From assembly GCF_004762045.1 (NCBI RefSeq), contig NZ_SJOM01000007.1:3007920-3071919 (forward strand): a stretch of 64,000 bases of DNA, in the 5' to 3' direction. A program made the translations under genes and the position numbers. Position 1 is the stretch's first letter, and each line of letters begins with the position of its first letter. This document shows, piece after piece, positions 35,054 through 48,800 of this stretch. Origin of the DNA: Mycobacterium sp. DL99. Its GTDB lineage: Bacteria > Actinomycetota > Actinomycetes > Mycobacteriales > Mycobacteriaceae. A model generated the notes under the pieces. That model worked only from the letters and a program-made list of their open reading frames with translations, made no database searches and was not told where the DNA came from.

Positions 35054-36910
35054 GTGTCGTTACAGGGGACTAGTGCGGTCGAGTCGGACCGCCGGCAGTG
35101 GCGGACGGCGGTCGCCGGCGTGCTGGCCAAGAGCAGTCGGCGCGATGTGGCCGATCTGCCGGCCGAGCCGGAACGCCTGCTGGATTCGCAGACCTATGAG
35201 GGTTTCGCCATCAGGCCGCTCTACACGAGCCTGGACGCTCGGCCGGAGTCCACCCTGCCGGGGCAATGGCCGTTCGTTCGCGGCGGCGACGCCCTGCGTG
35301 ACGTGAAATCCGGCTGGAAGGTCGTCGAGAGCTTCCCCGCTGTCGCGGGTAGCGCTGCGGGCACGATCAACGGTGCGGCGCTGGTGGCGCTGACCGAGGG
35401 CGCCAGCGCGCTGGCGCTGCGGGTCGGCGGCGAGGGAGGTATCTCCCTGGGCGAACTGGACCGTGTGTTGGACGGTGTATTCCTGGATCTGGTGCCGGTG
35501 ATCCTGGAATGCACCGGAGCGGACCTGGCTGCCACTGCCGACGCGGTACTGCCCCTGCTCAAAGACCTTGACGACGACCAGCGCTCGCGGTTGGCGATCG
35601 ACCTCGGCGCCGACCCGCTGACCGCACCGCTGTCCGGACAGCCCGCCACCGACGACGCCGACCTGTTGGCTACCGTCGCCAAGCTCACCGGCCATGCCGG
35701 TGGAGTGCGTGCGGTCACCGTCGACGGCCCCGCCTTCCACAACCTCGGCGCCAGCGCGGCATGGGAGCTCGCCGGCACGGTCGCCGCGGCCGTCGCGTAC
35801 CTGCGGATCCTCAACGATGGCGGAGTGGCGACACCGGATGCGTTGCGGCAGATCAGTTTCCGCTACGCCGCCGATGACGATCAGTTCATGACGATCGCCA
35901 AGTTGCGCGTTGCGCGGCAGCTGTGGGCCCGGGTCGCCGAGGTGGTCGGTGCTCCTGAGGCCGGAGCCGCCCGGATCCATGCCGTGACCTCGCTGCCGAT
36001 GATGACCCAGCGGGATCCGTGGGTGAACATGCTGCGCACCACGCTGGCCGCCTTCTCGGCGGGCGTCGGGGGAGCCGACACCGTGCAGGTGCATTCGTTC
36101 GATGCGGCGATTCCCGACGGCCTGGACGGGACGTCGACGAGTTTCGCCCGCCGCATCGCCCGCAACACCCAGCTGCTGCTGCTTGAGGAATCGCACATCG
36201 GTCAGGTGCTCGACCCGGCCGGTGGTTCGTGGTTTGTCGAGGACCTGACGGCTCAACTCGCCGACCAGGCCTGGGCGCATTTCCAGGACATCGAGGCGCG
36301 CGGCGGATTCGTCGCGGCCCGCGACTACATCACCGCCCAGATCGCCGAGGTCGCTGCACGGCGCAGTGCCGACATCGCGCACCGCCGCACCGCGATCACC
36401 GGTGTCAACGAGTTCCCCAACCTCGACGAAAAGCCGCTCCCGCAAGGTGGTTCGGCGTCGTCGATCGCTCGGTATGCGGCCGGATTCGAGGCGCTGCGCG
36501 ACCGCTCGGACGCCTTCCTGGCAGCGACCGGCGCCCGCCCCAAGGTTCTGCTGCTGCCGGTGGGGCCGCTGGCCGAGCACAACATCCGCACCACGTTCGC
36601 ATCGAACCTGTTGGCTTCCGGCGGGATCGAGGCCATCAACCCGGGCGCCGTCGACGCCGCATCGATCGCCGGAGCGGTGGCCGATGCCGGTACGCCGGCG
36701 GTGGCCGTGCTGTGCGGCACCGACGTCCGCTACGGCGCGGAGGCCTCCGACGCGGTGGCGGCAGCTCACGCCGCCGGCGTCCGCGAGGTGCTCCTGGCCG
36801 GCCCGGAAAAGGCCGTCGCCGAATCTGATTCGAAGCCCGATGGATATCTGACCGCAAAAATCGATGCGGTCGAAGCACTGTCGAAACTGCTCACCGGACT
36901 GGGGGCCTGA
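35054..36910 (+). CDS. mutA: Methylmalonyl-CoA mutase small subunit
   Basis: A 618-residue small (beta) subunit. It keeps the TIM-barrel part ([16 protein letters not shown] N-terminus, [60 protein letters not shown]), but the C-terminal flavodoxin-like domain lacks the DxHxxG cobalamin motif, as is normal for this subunit. The dimer converts (R)-methylmalonyl-CoA and succinyl-CoA. The GTG at 35054 is chosen because it lies 6 bases after AGGAG; the ATG at 35048 is too close. MutB follows after one base. It corresponds to Rv1492. Confidence 0.95.
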   Translation: MSLQGTSAVESDRRQWRTAVAGVLAKSSRRDVADLPAEPERLLDSQTYEGFAIRPLYTSLDARPESTLPGQWPFVRGGDALRDVKSGWKVVESFPAVAGSAAGTINGAALVALTEGASALALRVGGEGGISLGELDRVLDGVFLDLVPVILECTGADLAATADAVLPLLKDLDDDQRSRLAIDLGADPLTAPLSGQPATDDADLLATVAKLTGHAGGVRAVTVDGPAFHNLGASAAWELAGTVAAAVAYLRILNDGGVATPDALRQISFRYAADDDQFMTIAKLRVARQLWARVAEVVGAPEAGAARIHAVTSLPMMTQRDPWVNMLRTTLAAFSAGVGGADTVQVHSFDAAIPDGLDGTSTSFARRIARNTQLLLLEESHIGQVLDPAGGSWFVEDLTAQLADQAWAHFQDIEARGGFVAARDYITAQIAEVAARRSADIAHRRTAITGVNEFPNLDEKPLPQGGSASSIARYAAGFEALRDRSDAFLAATGARPKVLLLPVGPLAEHNIRTTFASNLLASGGIEAINPGAVDAASIAGAVADAGTPAVAVLCGTDVRYGAEASDAVAAAHAAGVREVLLAGPEKAVAESDSKPDGYLTAKIDAVEALSKLLTGLGA

Positions 36911-36911
36911 G

Positions 36912-39169
<2,258 letters not shown>

Positions 39170-39170
<1 letters not shown>

Positions 39171-40141
39171 TGGCTTCCGTTCGTGAACTGGCGGCGGCCG
39201 TCCGCAGTGGTGACCGCGCCGCGCTGGCGCGGGCCATCACGATGGTCGAGTCCACCCGGGCCGATCATCGTGACCAGGCTCAGCAGTTGCTGCTGGAGCT
39301 CATGCCAGACGCAGGCAAAGCCCAACACGTCGGTATCACCGGGGTGCCGGGGGTCGGCAAGTCGACGACGATCGAAGCCCTCGGCATGTACCTGATCGAG
39401 GCCGGCCACCGGGTCGCGGTCCTGGCAGTGGACCCGTCGTCGACCCGGACCGGCGGCTCGATCCTGGGGGACAAGACCAGAATGGCCCGCCTGGCGGTCC
39501 ATCCGGATGCCTATATCCGGCCGTCGCCGACCTCCGGGACGCTCGGCGGGGTCGCCAAGGCCACCCGGGAGACCATCGTGCTGCTCGAGGCGGCGGGCTA
39601 CGACGTCATCCTGGTCGAGACCGTCGGGGTGGGGCAGTCCGAGGTCACGGTGTCGAACATGGTCGACACCTTCGTGTTCCTCACCCTGGCCCGCACCGGC
39701 GACCAGTTGCAGGGCATCAAAAAGGGTGTGCTCGAGCTGGCCGATGTCATCGTCGTCAACAAGGCCGACGGCGAACACGCCATCGAGGCCAAGGCGGCCG
39801 CCCGTGAACTGACCGGCGCCATACGGCTGATCTACCCGCGCGAAACGCTATGGCGGCCACCGGTTCTCACGATGAGCGCGATCGAAGGCCACGGGCTGGC
39901 CGAGCTGTGGGAGACGGTGCTCAAACACCGTGAGGTGCTCACCGAGGCGGGGGAGTTCGAGGCCAGACGTCGTGCCCAACAGGTGGACTGGACCTGGTCG
40001 ATGGTGCGTGACACCGTGCTGGACCGGGTGATGTCGCATCCGGGTGTGCGCAGCATCCGCGACGAGGTGGAACGCCGGGTGCGCGAGGGCGAGTTGACCC
40101 CGGCGCTGGCTGCCCAGGAAATTCTCGACGCGGCCGACTGA
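39170..40141 (+). CDS. meaB: Methylmalonyl-CoA mutase-associated GTPase MeaB
   Basis: A 323-residue G3E-family P-loop GTPase, the chaperone that gates cobalamin loading and protects the mutase. Walker A GVPGVGKSTTIEALG, the DPSSTRTGGSILGDKTRM block, ETVGVGQSE and the NKAD guanine motif are all present. The start is a GTG at 39170 overlapping the mutB TAG by one base, so mutA, mutB and meaB are one coupled operon. The Rv1494-Rv1495 toxin-antitoxin pair that separates these genes in M. tuberculosis is absent here. It corresponds to Rv1496. Confidence 0.96.
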
Positions 40142-40207
40142 CACCTCGTCTACCGCACTTAGGCTGTTCGCAGCGACACCGAAGCGAAAGGCTGGGCTGA
40201 CCCGGAG

Positions 40208-40558
40208 ATGAGGGACGTGAACGCGAAACTGCGTGCGCTCGTGGCGGCCGCGATGGTCGGTGGTGCGGTGCTGACCGCGTGCGGCGGCGGGGCGACCGGC
40301 CCGTCGACCGGTGCACAGCCCACCGTGGCCAAGACCAAGCTGCAAACCATGGCCAAGGAGAAGCTAGAAGCCGCGGCCAAGACCAAGGCCAAGTCCGTGA
40401 CCTGCGACGACGGTATCGTCGGCAAGGTGGGGGCGACCCAACATTGTGTGCTGACGGCCAAGAACGGCACCAAATATGGCGTCACGGCTACGGTCAAGGC
40501 GGTCGAGTCCGGCAAGGTCAACATCGACTTCAAGGTGGACGAGAAGCCGAGTTCCTGA
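40208..40558 (+). CDS. DUF4333-type lipoprotein
   Basis: A 116-residue protein with a lipoprotein signal: hydrophobic LRALVAAAMVGGAVLTAC, where LTAC is a lipobox with Cys25. The mature part is small (about 90 residues) with two cysteines (VTCDD and QHCVL) that could form a disulfide, matching the DUF4333 pattern of mycobacterial lipoproteins. The start ATG 40208 has a GGAGATG context; ribosome-site spacing is short and an internal GTG/ATG is not likely. Function unknown. Confidence 0.85.
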   Translation: MRDVNAKLRALVAAAMVGGAVLTACGGGATGPSTGAQPTVAKTKLQTMAKEKLEAAAKTKAKSVTCDDGIVGKVGATQHCVLTAKNGTKYGVTATVKAVESGKVNIDFKVDEKPSS

Positions 40559-40633
40559 CCGGGCGGCCGAGCCTCGGCTAACAGGTAGGTAACGCTTGTA
40601 AAATTTGCCGGGGGTCCAGGTAAATTCAAGTGT

Positions 40634-41899
40634 GTGACCGATCACAGCGGTGAGCGCGACGAGGCGCTCCCACACGGCGTCCAAGGCGCGGCGGACAGGC
40701 ACTTCTCCTGTACGGTCCGCGGGTTCTCGAAGTTGTTCCCCGGCCGGAAGTACGGCGGCGGAGCGCTGGTGATCCTTCAGGACGGTGAGCCTGTCGTCGA
40801 CGTCTGGACCGGTTACTCGGACCGCGACGGTACCCAGCATTGGACAGCCGACACCGGCGCGATGGTGTTCTCCGCGACGAAGGGGATGGCCTCGACGGTC
40901 GTCCATCGCCTCGTCGACCGCGGTCTGATCGAATACGACTGCCCGGTGAGCGCGTATTGGCCTGATTTTGGGGCCAATGGCAAATCCTCGATCACGGTGC
41001 GGCAGGTGATGGCGCACGAGGCCGGGCTGTCTCAACTCAACGGCGTCAGCAAAGCCGATCTGATGGATCACCTGGTGATGGAGAGTCGGGTTGCCACTGC
41101 GCCGGTGAACTCACTTCTGTTCGGAAAGCCGGCCTATCACGCGCTGACCTACGGCTGGCTGCTGTCGGGCCTGGCTCGTGCGGTGACGGGGCAGAGCATG
41201 CGCGAGCTGTTCCGCATCGAGCTGGCAGAGCCGTTGGGGACAGACGGTCTGCACCTGGGGCGACCACCCGTGCAGGCTCCCACCCGGGCCGCACAGATTC
41301 TGCTTCCGCAACGGCGGTGGCCCAACCACGTCTTCGACTTCGTGGCGCCACGGATCGCCGCGCTGAACTTCTCGGGTGCGTTCGGATCGATGTACTTCCC
41401 CGGCGTGATGTCGCTGGTTCAAGGCGATACCCCGTTCTTGGACTCGGAGGCGCCCGCGGTCAACGGCGTCGCGACGGCCCGCGGCCTGGCCAGGATGTAC
41501 GGCGCGATCGCGAACCGGGGCCGTCTCGATGGCGTGGAATACCTGTCTGAGCACACCGTGGCCGGGCTGACCGGTCCGCCCGGCATACGTGCGGACCGAA
41601 ATCTGGGGGTGCCGCTCGGCTTCCATCTCGGATATCACTCGGTTCCGTTCGGGGTCATGCCCGGATTCGGCCACGTAGGGCTCGGTGGTTCGGTCGGCTG
41701 GGCGGACCCGGCCAGTGGCCTGGCGATCGGCTTTGTGCACAACCGCTTGTTGACCCCGATGGTGCTCGACATGGCTGCGTTCGTCGGTCTGAACGCACTG
41801 ATTCGCAAGGACGTGACTCGCGCCCGTGAGCGGGGATACGTGGCTGTACCCGATCTCGGTGCGGCCCCACACGAGGTGCCCAAGCCCGCGGCGGGGTAG
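40634..41899 (+). CDS. lipL: Beta-lactamase-fold esterase LipL
   Basis: A 421-residue serine hydrolase of the beta-lactamase/class C (family VIII esterase) fold. The active-site SxxK is Ser80-Ala-Thr-Lys83 in VFSATKGMASTVVHRL; GHVGLGGSVGWADP near the C-terminus replaces the KTG box. The family acts on esters and lipids and is often cell-wall associated. Start is GTG 40634. It corresponds to Rv1497, which in M. tuberculosis borders the LOS-type locus, as it borders the pks locus here. A strong hairpin follows. Confidence 0.92.
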   Translation: MTDHSGERDEALPHGVQGAADRHFSCTVRGFSKLFPGRKYGGGALVILQDGEPVVDVWTGYSDRDGTQHWTADTGAMVFSATKGMASTVVHRLVDRGLIEYDCPVSAYWPDFGANGKSSITVRQVMAHEAGLSQLNGVSKADLMDHLVMESRVATAPVNSLLFGKPAYHALTYGWLLSGLARAVTGQSMRELFRIELAEPLGTDGLHLGRPPVQAPTRAAQILLPQRRWPNHVFDFVAPRIAALNFSGAFGSMYFPGVMSLVQGDTPFLDSEAPAVNGVATARGLARMYGAIANRGRLDGVEYLSEHTVAGLTGPPGIRADRNLGVPLGFHLGYHSVPFGVMPGFGHVGLGGSVGWADPASGLAIGFVHNRLLTPMVLDMAAFVGLNALIRKDVTRARERGYVAVPDLGAAPHEVPKPAAG

Positions 41900-41910
41900 T
41901 TCTCTCTTAT

Positions 41911-41955
41911 CGACACGAGCCGGCCTGACGGATGACGTCAGGCCGGCTCGTGTCG
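41911..41955. terminator. Strong bidirectional hairpin after lipL
   Basis: A perfect 19-base-pair stem, CGACACGAGCCGGCCTGAC (41911-41929) with its complement at 41937-41955, closes a 7-base loop 11 bases after the lipL stop. T-rich TCTCTCTTAT precedes the stem and no T-run follows it. It should isolate the pks leader from lipL transcription. Confidence 0.8.
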
Positions 41956-42007
41956 TTGCGGGGGGTACGGGCGGGCCTCCGATACCGACCGCGGCCCTTC
42001 TACCTGC

Positions 42008-42023
42008 AGTGATATACATCACA
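42008..42023. promoter_or_regulatory. CRP-like binding site in the pks leader
   Basis: AGTGATATACATCACA matches the mycobacterial CRP (Rv3676-type) consensus TGTGA-N6-TCACA at 9 of 10 positions; the first T is A. It lies about 850 bases before the pks start and about 110 bases after the lipL stop. Binding is inferred. Confidence 0.4.
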
Positions 42024-42475
42024 TCCAGTCCCATTCATGGGACACCTTTCCTTACTGTGCAGCGCATCTCCGCCGTTAACCCTGGTTCGTTTGCTTCCGG
42101 TGCCGATAGTGGGTTCAGTCACGGGTTCAACCGTGACGTGGGCTGAGTCTCAGGCGGCGCCCGGTGGCCGCCTCCGTTGGTGCATCGCCGCGCACAGGGG
42201 TTGCGAAATTCTTGCGATCTCCATGATCGCTGCTGGTTGTTAGGTTGCGGTGTCAACAAAACCCATTAGCTGATGCGCTTCTCGGGTACGTAATCGTACC
42301 ATTATCCGGGTCATGCTTGCGTGGAACATGAATTGGGTTCAACTACGGTTTCGAGAGTTTGCGTGCCGGTCACTGGCTAACTATTTGAAGACAACCTATG
42401 AATTTACTGTACGCGGCAAACTGAACACCGTTTTCAAACGATGGACAACCTGTGAATACGTGTTTCAGTGTTCAA

Positions 42476-42494
42476 AACTAGTGCCGCACTAGTT
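42476..42494. promoter_or_regulatory. Operator-like perfect palindrome
   Basis: AACTAGTGC-C-GCACTAGTT is a perfect 9-base inverted repeat around one base, in the A/T-rich part of the leader. Arms of this size with a one-base centre suit TetR/LuxR/MarR-type dimers. No such regulator is encoded beside it, except the small HTH protein about 16 kb away. Confidence 0.45.
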
Positions 42495-42867
42495 AGCGGG
42501 ATAATTTTTCACCGCCATCTGGGAATGCTCGGCTTTGCCATGAAACATGCTGTGGCACAGTAGAAGTAGTGCATTATGAGGTGCCGGGAGTTGCCCTCGT
42601 GGGGCCTCGCTAGTGAAATTGACCGGCCCTGCCATTTCGCGAAAATGGATCGGCGTAGCGAACATCGGAGTGTTTTTGCGATCAGATGTTTCCAACATCT
42701 AGGTTGGCCCACGCGCTAGGCTACGGAGCCGCGTTGGCAACGACTCGTGCCGGATACGGGGATTCGGTACCGTCCGTTGTGGGCGACGTAGCGCACATTC
42801 TTTTCCGCGTTCTAAGTATGTTGATCGATGCTTTGCTGGTCGATCGCATCGAGAGAGGTGAGCCAAC

Positions 42868-45800
42868 TTGGCCGAAACACCAGTCACCCCGATTGCCGTC
42901 ATTGGCATGGGCTGCCGGCTGCCCGGCGGGATCGACTCACCGGCGGGGTTCTGGCAGGCGCTCCTGCGACGCGATGACCTCGTCACGAAGGTTCCGCTGG
43001 ATCGCTGGGACGCTGACGAGTATTACGACCCGGAGCCAGGCGTGCCCGGTCGTTCGGTGTCCAAGTGGGGTGCGTTCCTCGACGATGTCACGGGGTTCGA
43101 TGCCGACTTCTTCGGATACGGCGAGCGTGAGGCGCCGTCCATCGATCCGCAGCACCGTCTGCTCCTCGAGACGTCGTGGGAGGCCCTCGAGCACGCAGGG
43201 TTGGCCCCGACCGACGTTTCCGGCTCGCTGACCGGCGTGTTCCTCGGCATGACGCACAACGACTACCAGATGGTGGCCGCCGAGGCCGATGCACTCGACG
43301 GCGCCTACGGCTTCGCCGGGACGAACTTCAGCCTCGCGTCGGGTCGCGTTGCCTACGCGCTCGGTGTTCACGGGCCCGCGCTGACAGTGGACTCGGCATG
43401 CTCATCGGGCTTGCTGGCCATTCACATGGCGTGCCGGAGCCTGCACGAGTCGGAAAGCGACCTGGCCCTGGCCGGCGGCGCTTCGCTCTTGCTCGATCCG
43501 AAGAAGATGGTCGCGGGTTCGGCACAGGGAATGTTGTCGCCCACAGGTCGCTGCCACGCGTTCGACGTCAGTGCCGATGGGTTCGTCTCCGGTGAAGGCG
43601 TCGCGATGGTGCTGTTGAAGCGCCTTGCCGACGCGGAGCGGGACGGCGACCGGGTGCTCGCCGTGATCCGTGGGACCGCGGCGAACCAGGACGGCCACAC
43701 GATCAACATCGCGACCCCGTCGGAGGAGTCGCAGAGTGCGGTCTACCGCGCGGCCCTGGCTGCCGGTGGGGTCGATCCCGTGACGGTCGGCATGATCGAA
43801 GCCCACGGGACCGGAACTCCGGTCGGCGATCCCATCGAGTTCGCGAGTTTGGCTGCGGTGTACGGCACCGACGGACCGTGCGCACTCGGTTCGGTGAAGA
43901 CGAACATCGGACACGCCCAGTCGGCATCCGGCGCGATCGGTCTGATCAAGGCCGTGCTCGCGCTGCAGCACGGCTCTGTCCCGGCGAACCTGCATTTCAC
44001 CGAATTGCCCGAGCCGATGGCTCGACTCAAGAGCTCGCTGGTGGTGCCCACCGAACTGATGCAGTGGCCCGTCGAGGGGGCGCATCCCCGTCGCGCGGCG
44101 GTGTCGTCCTACGGCTTGTCGGGCACCAACGTGCACGCTGTGCTCGAGCAGGCGCCTGACGCCGGGTCCGAACCTGCCGGCGAGTCGAACGGCGACTCCG
44201 AGGCCATGATCTTCGCGGTGTCCTCCACCTCCGCCGATGAACTGCGCCGCACTGCGGGCCGGCTGGCCAACTGGCTGACCCATGAGGCCGGCGATCAGCC
44301 GTTGCCTGATCTGGCGTACACGCTGACGAGGCGGCGCGCTCATCGGCCGGTCCGAACCACGGTGACGGCGGCGACCGCCGAGGAACTCACCGCAGCCCTG
44401 CGCGAGGTCGCCGAGGGCGACGCCGTGTACGAGCCGGCGGTGGGTACCGGCGAGCGCGGACCCGTGTGGTTGTTCTCGGGTCAGGGCTCGCAGTGGGCCG
44501 GCATGGGCGCCCAGCTGCTTGCCAATGAGCCTGCCTTCGCGGCAGCCATTGCCGAGCTGGAGCCCCTGATCGCGGCAGAGTCGGGTTTCTCTGTGACCGA
44601 AGCGATTTCAGATCCCGAGCCGGTCAAGGGAATTGACCGGGTGCAGCCGACGATCTTCGCGATGCAGGTAGCGCTCGCTGCGGCGTTGAAGTCAAGGGGA
44701 GTGCTGCCCGGAGCGGTGATCGGCCATTCGATGGGCGAGGCCGCCGCCGCGGTGGTGGCGGGCGCGCTGTCGCTGCAGGACGGCGTGAAGGTGATCTGCA
44801 GGCGTTCGACCCTGATGATGCGCATCTCGGGTTCGGGCGCGATGGCATCGGTCGAACTGCCCGCTCAGCATGTGTTGTCCGAACTCGCCGCACGCGGGAT
44901 CACCGACGTCGTGATCTCGGTGATCGCCTCGCCGCGGTCCACCGTGGTCGGAGGTACCACCGAACGCATTCGGGAACTGGTCGCCGACTGGGAACAACGG
45001 GACATCATGGCGCGCGAGGTCGCGGTCGACGTCGCGTCGCACTCGCCGCAGGTCGACCCGATCCTCGATGACCTCGTCGAGGCGCTCGCGGACCTGACCC
45101 CACTCACTCCGTCGGTGCCGTACTACTCGTCAACCTCTTACGACCCTCGTGACGAGCCGTATACGGATGCCGATTACTGGGTCGACAATCTGCGCCACGC
45201 GGTGCGGTTCTCGGCCGCCGTGCAGGCAGCACTCGAGGACGGCTACCGGGTGTTCGGTGAGCTGGCCCCGCATCCACTGCTGGTCCACCCGGCCGAACAG
45301 GTCGCCCGCAGCCTGGACATCAGCATCGCGGCGCTGCCGAGCATGCGACGCGAGACGCAGATGCCCACCGGTCTGCTGCAGTATGTCGGAGACCTCCACA
45401 GCGCTGGTGCGGCAGTCGATTTCGCGACGCTGTACCCGGCGGGCACCCTGTCCGACGCGCCGCTTCCCACCTGGACCCGCCAGCCCCTGACCGTCAGCCG
45501 GGATGCCCGCGAGCACGTTCCGGGCGGTGGCCATCTGCTCAGCGTCCACCCGTTGTTGGGCGCGCACGTGGTCCTTCCCGAGGATCCCGAGCGGCATGTC
45601 TGGCAGGCCGACGTCGGTGTCGAAGCGCAGCCGTGGCTGGCCGACCATCAGGTCCACAATGTGGCTGCACTTCCGGGCGCCGCGTATTGCGAGATGGCTT
45701 TGGTCGCCGGTCGCTCGCTGTTGGGCGATGCCTGCGAGGTACGGGACATCACCTTCGAGCAGATGCTGCTGCTCGACGACGAGACCCTGGTCTCCGCCGA

Positions 45801-48800
45801 GGCGACGGTGACACCCGAGGGCGCGGTGGACTTCCTCGTCGAGACGGCCAAGCAGGGCGAACGGCTCCGGCGTGCGGCGGCGGTGATCGTCGAGGCCGAT
45901 CCGTCCGATGTTCCGGCCCGGCACGATCTCACCGAACTCAAGGCCGCCCACCCTCGCCGTGTCGAGGGGGATGGGCTGCGTAAATGGTTCGCGGAGAAGG
46001 GCATTCAGTACGGGCCAGCATTCTCCGGCCTGGCGGCGGCATATACCGCCGAGGGTCCGGTCACCAGTGTCCTGGCTGAGGTGGCCCTGCCCAGTGCGAT
46101 TCGGTCCCAACAGGGCGCCTACCAGATCCATCCGGCCCTGCTCGACGTGTGCTTCCAGTCTGTGGCGGCGTACGCCGAGGGCGAGGATCCGGGCGGGCTG
46201 CTGCTCCCGCTCGGCGTGAACAGCCTGCGGGCATCCGGTTCGACCCGGGCAGCGCATTACTGCCTGCTGCAGGTCACCAGCGCCGACGCCACCAGCGTGG
46301 AAGCCGATCTCGATCTCCTCGATGAGGACGGTGAGGTGCTGCTGGTCGTTCGGGGCCTGCGCCTGGGCACCGGAATGTCTGAAAGCGGTCAGCGGGAACG
46401 CGTCTTCAACGAGCGCCTGCTCGCCGTCGATTGGCAAGAGCAGGAGCTTCCGGAGGTGCAGACGTCCGGAACGGGCCGGTGGTTGCTGATCACACCCGAC
46501 GAAGCGGATCTGCTGGCCACCGAATTGGCCGATGCGCTCGAACCTGATCTCGGCGACGTGTCGACCGTGGTCTGGCCCGAAGGGGCGAACCACTCGGCCC
46601 ATGCCGAATCACTGCGCAACCACCTCGACGCCGACTCGTACAGCAATGTCGTCGTGGTCTTGGCCGGCGCGGCGGATGCGGGGGACCGGCAATCGGCTTC
46701 CCGGGGTCTGCAACATGTCCAGCGGGTAGTTCACATCGTGCGTGAACTCATCGAGGTCGACGATCAAGCCCCCCGTCTCCATCTGATCACTCGTAGTGCG
46801 CAATCGGTGCTGTCCGGCGACGCGATCAACCTCGACCAGATCGGCCTTCGCGGGCTGGTCCGGGTGATCGGGAACGAACAACCGCAGCTGCATGCGACTC
46901 AGATCGACATCGATGAGCGGACCGACGCCAAAGACATTGCCCGTCAACTGCTCACCGGCAGCCCCGAGGACGAGACCGCTTGGCGAGACGGCAAGTGGTA
47001 CACCGCGCGACTGGGAGCGAGTCCGCTGGCTGCCGACGAGCGTCTGTCCACCAACGTCGACATGTCCACCGACGCGGTGCGCCTGAGCATCCGTACGCCG
47101 GGTGACTTCGGTTCTCTGGAGCTCACCGCCTTTGAGCGGACCGCTCCCGAGCGCGGTTGCATCGAGGTGAGGGTCGGCGCGTCGAGCCTGAATTTCATCG
47201 ACGTCCTGGCCGCCTCCGGCCGGTATCCCGGTCTGGCGGAGCAATCCGGAACCCTGGGCCGCGATTTCGCCGGAATCGTCACGGCCGTCGGACCCGACGT
47301 CGCCGACCACAAGGTGGGCGATCGGGTCGCCGGTGTGTCGACAACAGGCTGCTGGGGCACGTTCGTCACGTGTGCCTCCGACCTTGCCGTCGCACTGCCC
47401 GACGGGCTGGCGACGGCAAGCGCCGCCGCTGTGCCCACCGCACACGCAACGGCGTGGTACGCGCTGCGTGATCTGGCGCGGATATCGGCGCAGGACAAGG
47501 TGCTGATTCATTCGGCAACCGGCGGCCTCGGTCTGGCGGCCATCGCCATCGCACGCGAAGCAGGTGCCGAGGTATTCGCCACCGCGGGCAGTCCCGAGCG
47601 TCGACAACTGTTGCGCGACATGGGCATCAAGTACGTCTACGACTCACGCACGCTGAGTTTTGCCGATGAGATCCGCCGCGACACCAATGGATACGGTGTC
47701 GACGTCGTGCTCAACTCGCTGACCGGGTCGGCGCAGCGTGCCGGGCTGGAACTGCTCGCCTTCGGCGGCCGGTTCGTGGAGACCGGGGTGGCCGATCTCC
47801 GCGGCGACGCCAGCCTCACGCCGGCGATGATCCGAGAGGGCCTGTCCTTCCACGCGGTCGACCTGTCGACGCTGAGCCAGCGGCGACCCGACGTCGTCCG
47901 TCGTCTGCTGGACACCGTGTTCGGCAAGATTGCCGAAGGCGCACTACCCCTTCCGGAGATCAAGACCTATCCGTTCACCGACTGGGCGGCGGCGATGGAA
48001 CTGATGGATGCGGCAGGGCATGCCGGCAAGCTCGTGTTGGAGGTCCCGGAGTCGGGATCCGATACGGCCGTGGTGCCGCCCGAGCACGCACCGGCCTTCC
48101 GCTCCGATGGCGCGTATGTGATCACCGGTGGACTCGGCGGTCTTGGACGGTTCCTCGCCGAGAAGATGGCGTCGGCCGGTTGCGGCCGGATCGTGCTCAA
48201 CGCCAGGTCCCAGCCGTCCGCCGAAGCGCTGGTCGAACTCGACCGGATTCGGGGCCTCGGTACCGAGGTGGAGGTGGTGACCGGCGACATCGCCGATGCG
48301 GCCACCGCCGAGGCGCTGGTGTCGGCGGCAACGGCCACCGGGCTTGCGCTACGGGGTGTCCTGCACGCGGCGGCGGTCGTGGAAGACGCCACACTGACCA
48401 ACATCACCGATGATCTGGTGGCCCGAGATTGGACGCCAAAAGCCGTGGGCGCGTGGAACCTCCACGAGGCGACGCGGTCGGAATCGCTGGACTGGTTCTG
48501 CTGCTTCTCGTCGGCTGCGGCTCTGGTGGGCTCGCCCGGGCAGGGTGCGTATGCGGCGGCCAACAGCTGGTTGGACGGATTCACCCGGTGGCGGCGCAAT
48601 GAAGGGCTGCGCTCCAGTGCAATCGCCTGGGGAGCGTGGACCGAGATCGGTAAGGGCACCGGATTCGCCGAGGCCTCCGACTCGGCGATCGTTCCCGACG
48701 AAGGTGCACACGCCTTCGAGACGATCCTGCGACACGACCGCGGGTACGCCGGCTACACGCCGATCGTGGGTGTGTCCTGGCTTGCCGACTTCGCCAAGCG

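Larger units (their letters stand above)
41956..42867 (+). other. Long non-coding leader of the pks operon
   Basis: More than 900 bases lie between the lipL terminator and the pks start without a convincing gene. The middle part (about 42230-42700) is clearly richer in A and T than any neighbour. Short frames exist on both strands (for example 69 residues at 42489-42698 minus) but show no codon-bias pattern, ribosome site or recognisable product. It contains a CRP-like site and an operator-like palindrome, listed separately. It probably holds the promoter and a long 5' untranslated region or a small RNA. Confidence 0.7.

Noticed and set aside
42489..42698. A 69-residue minus-strand frame in the pks leader
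   Set aside because: It lacks a ribosome site and mycobacterial codon bias, and overlaps the palindrome at 42476-42494; not enough support for a gene.
45130..46602. A 490-residue minus-strand frame inside the pks gene
   Set aside because: It lies opposite the DH region of an intact PKS and has no recognisable domain or start signal.
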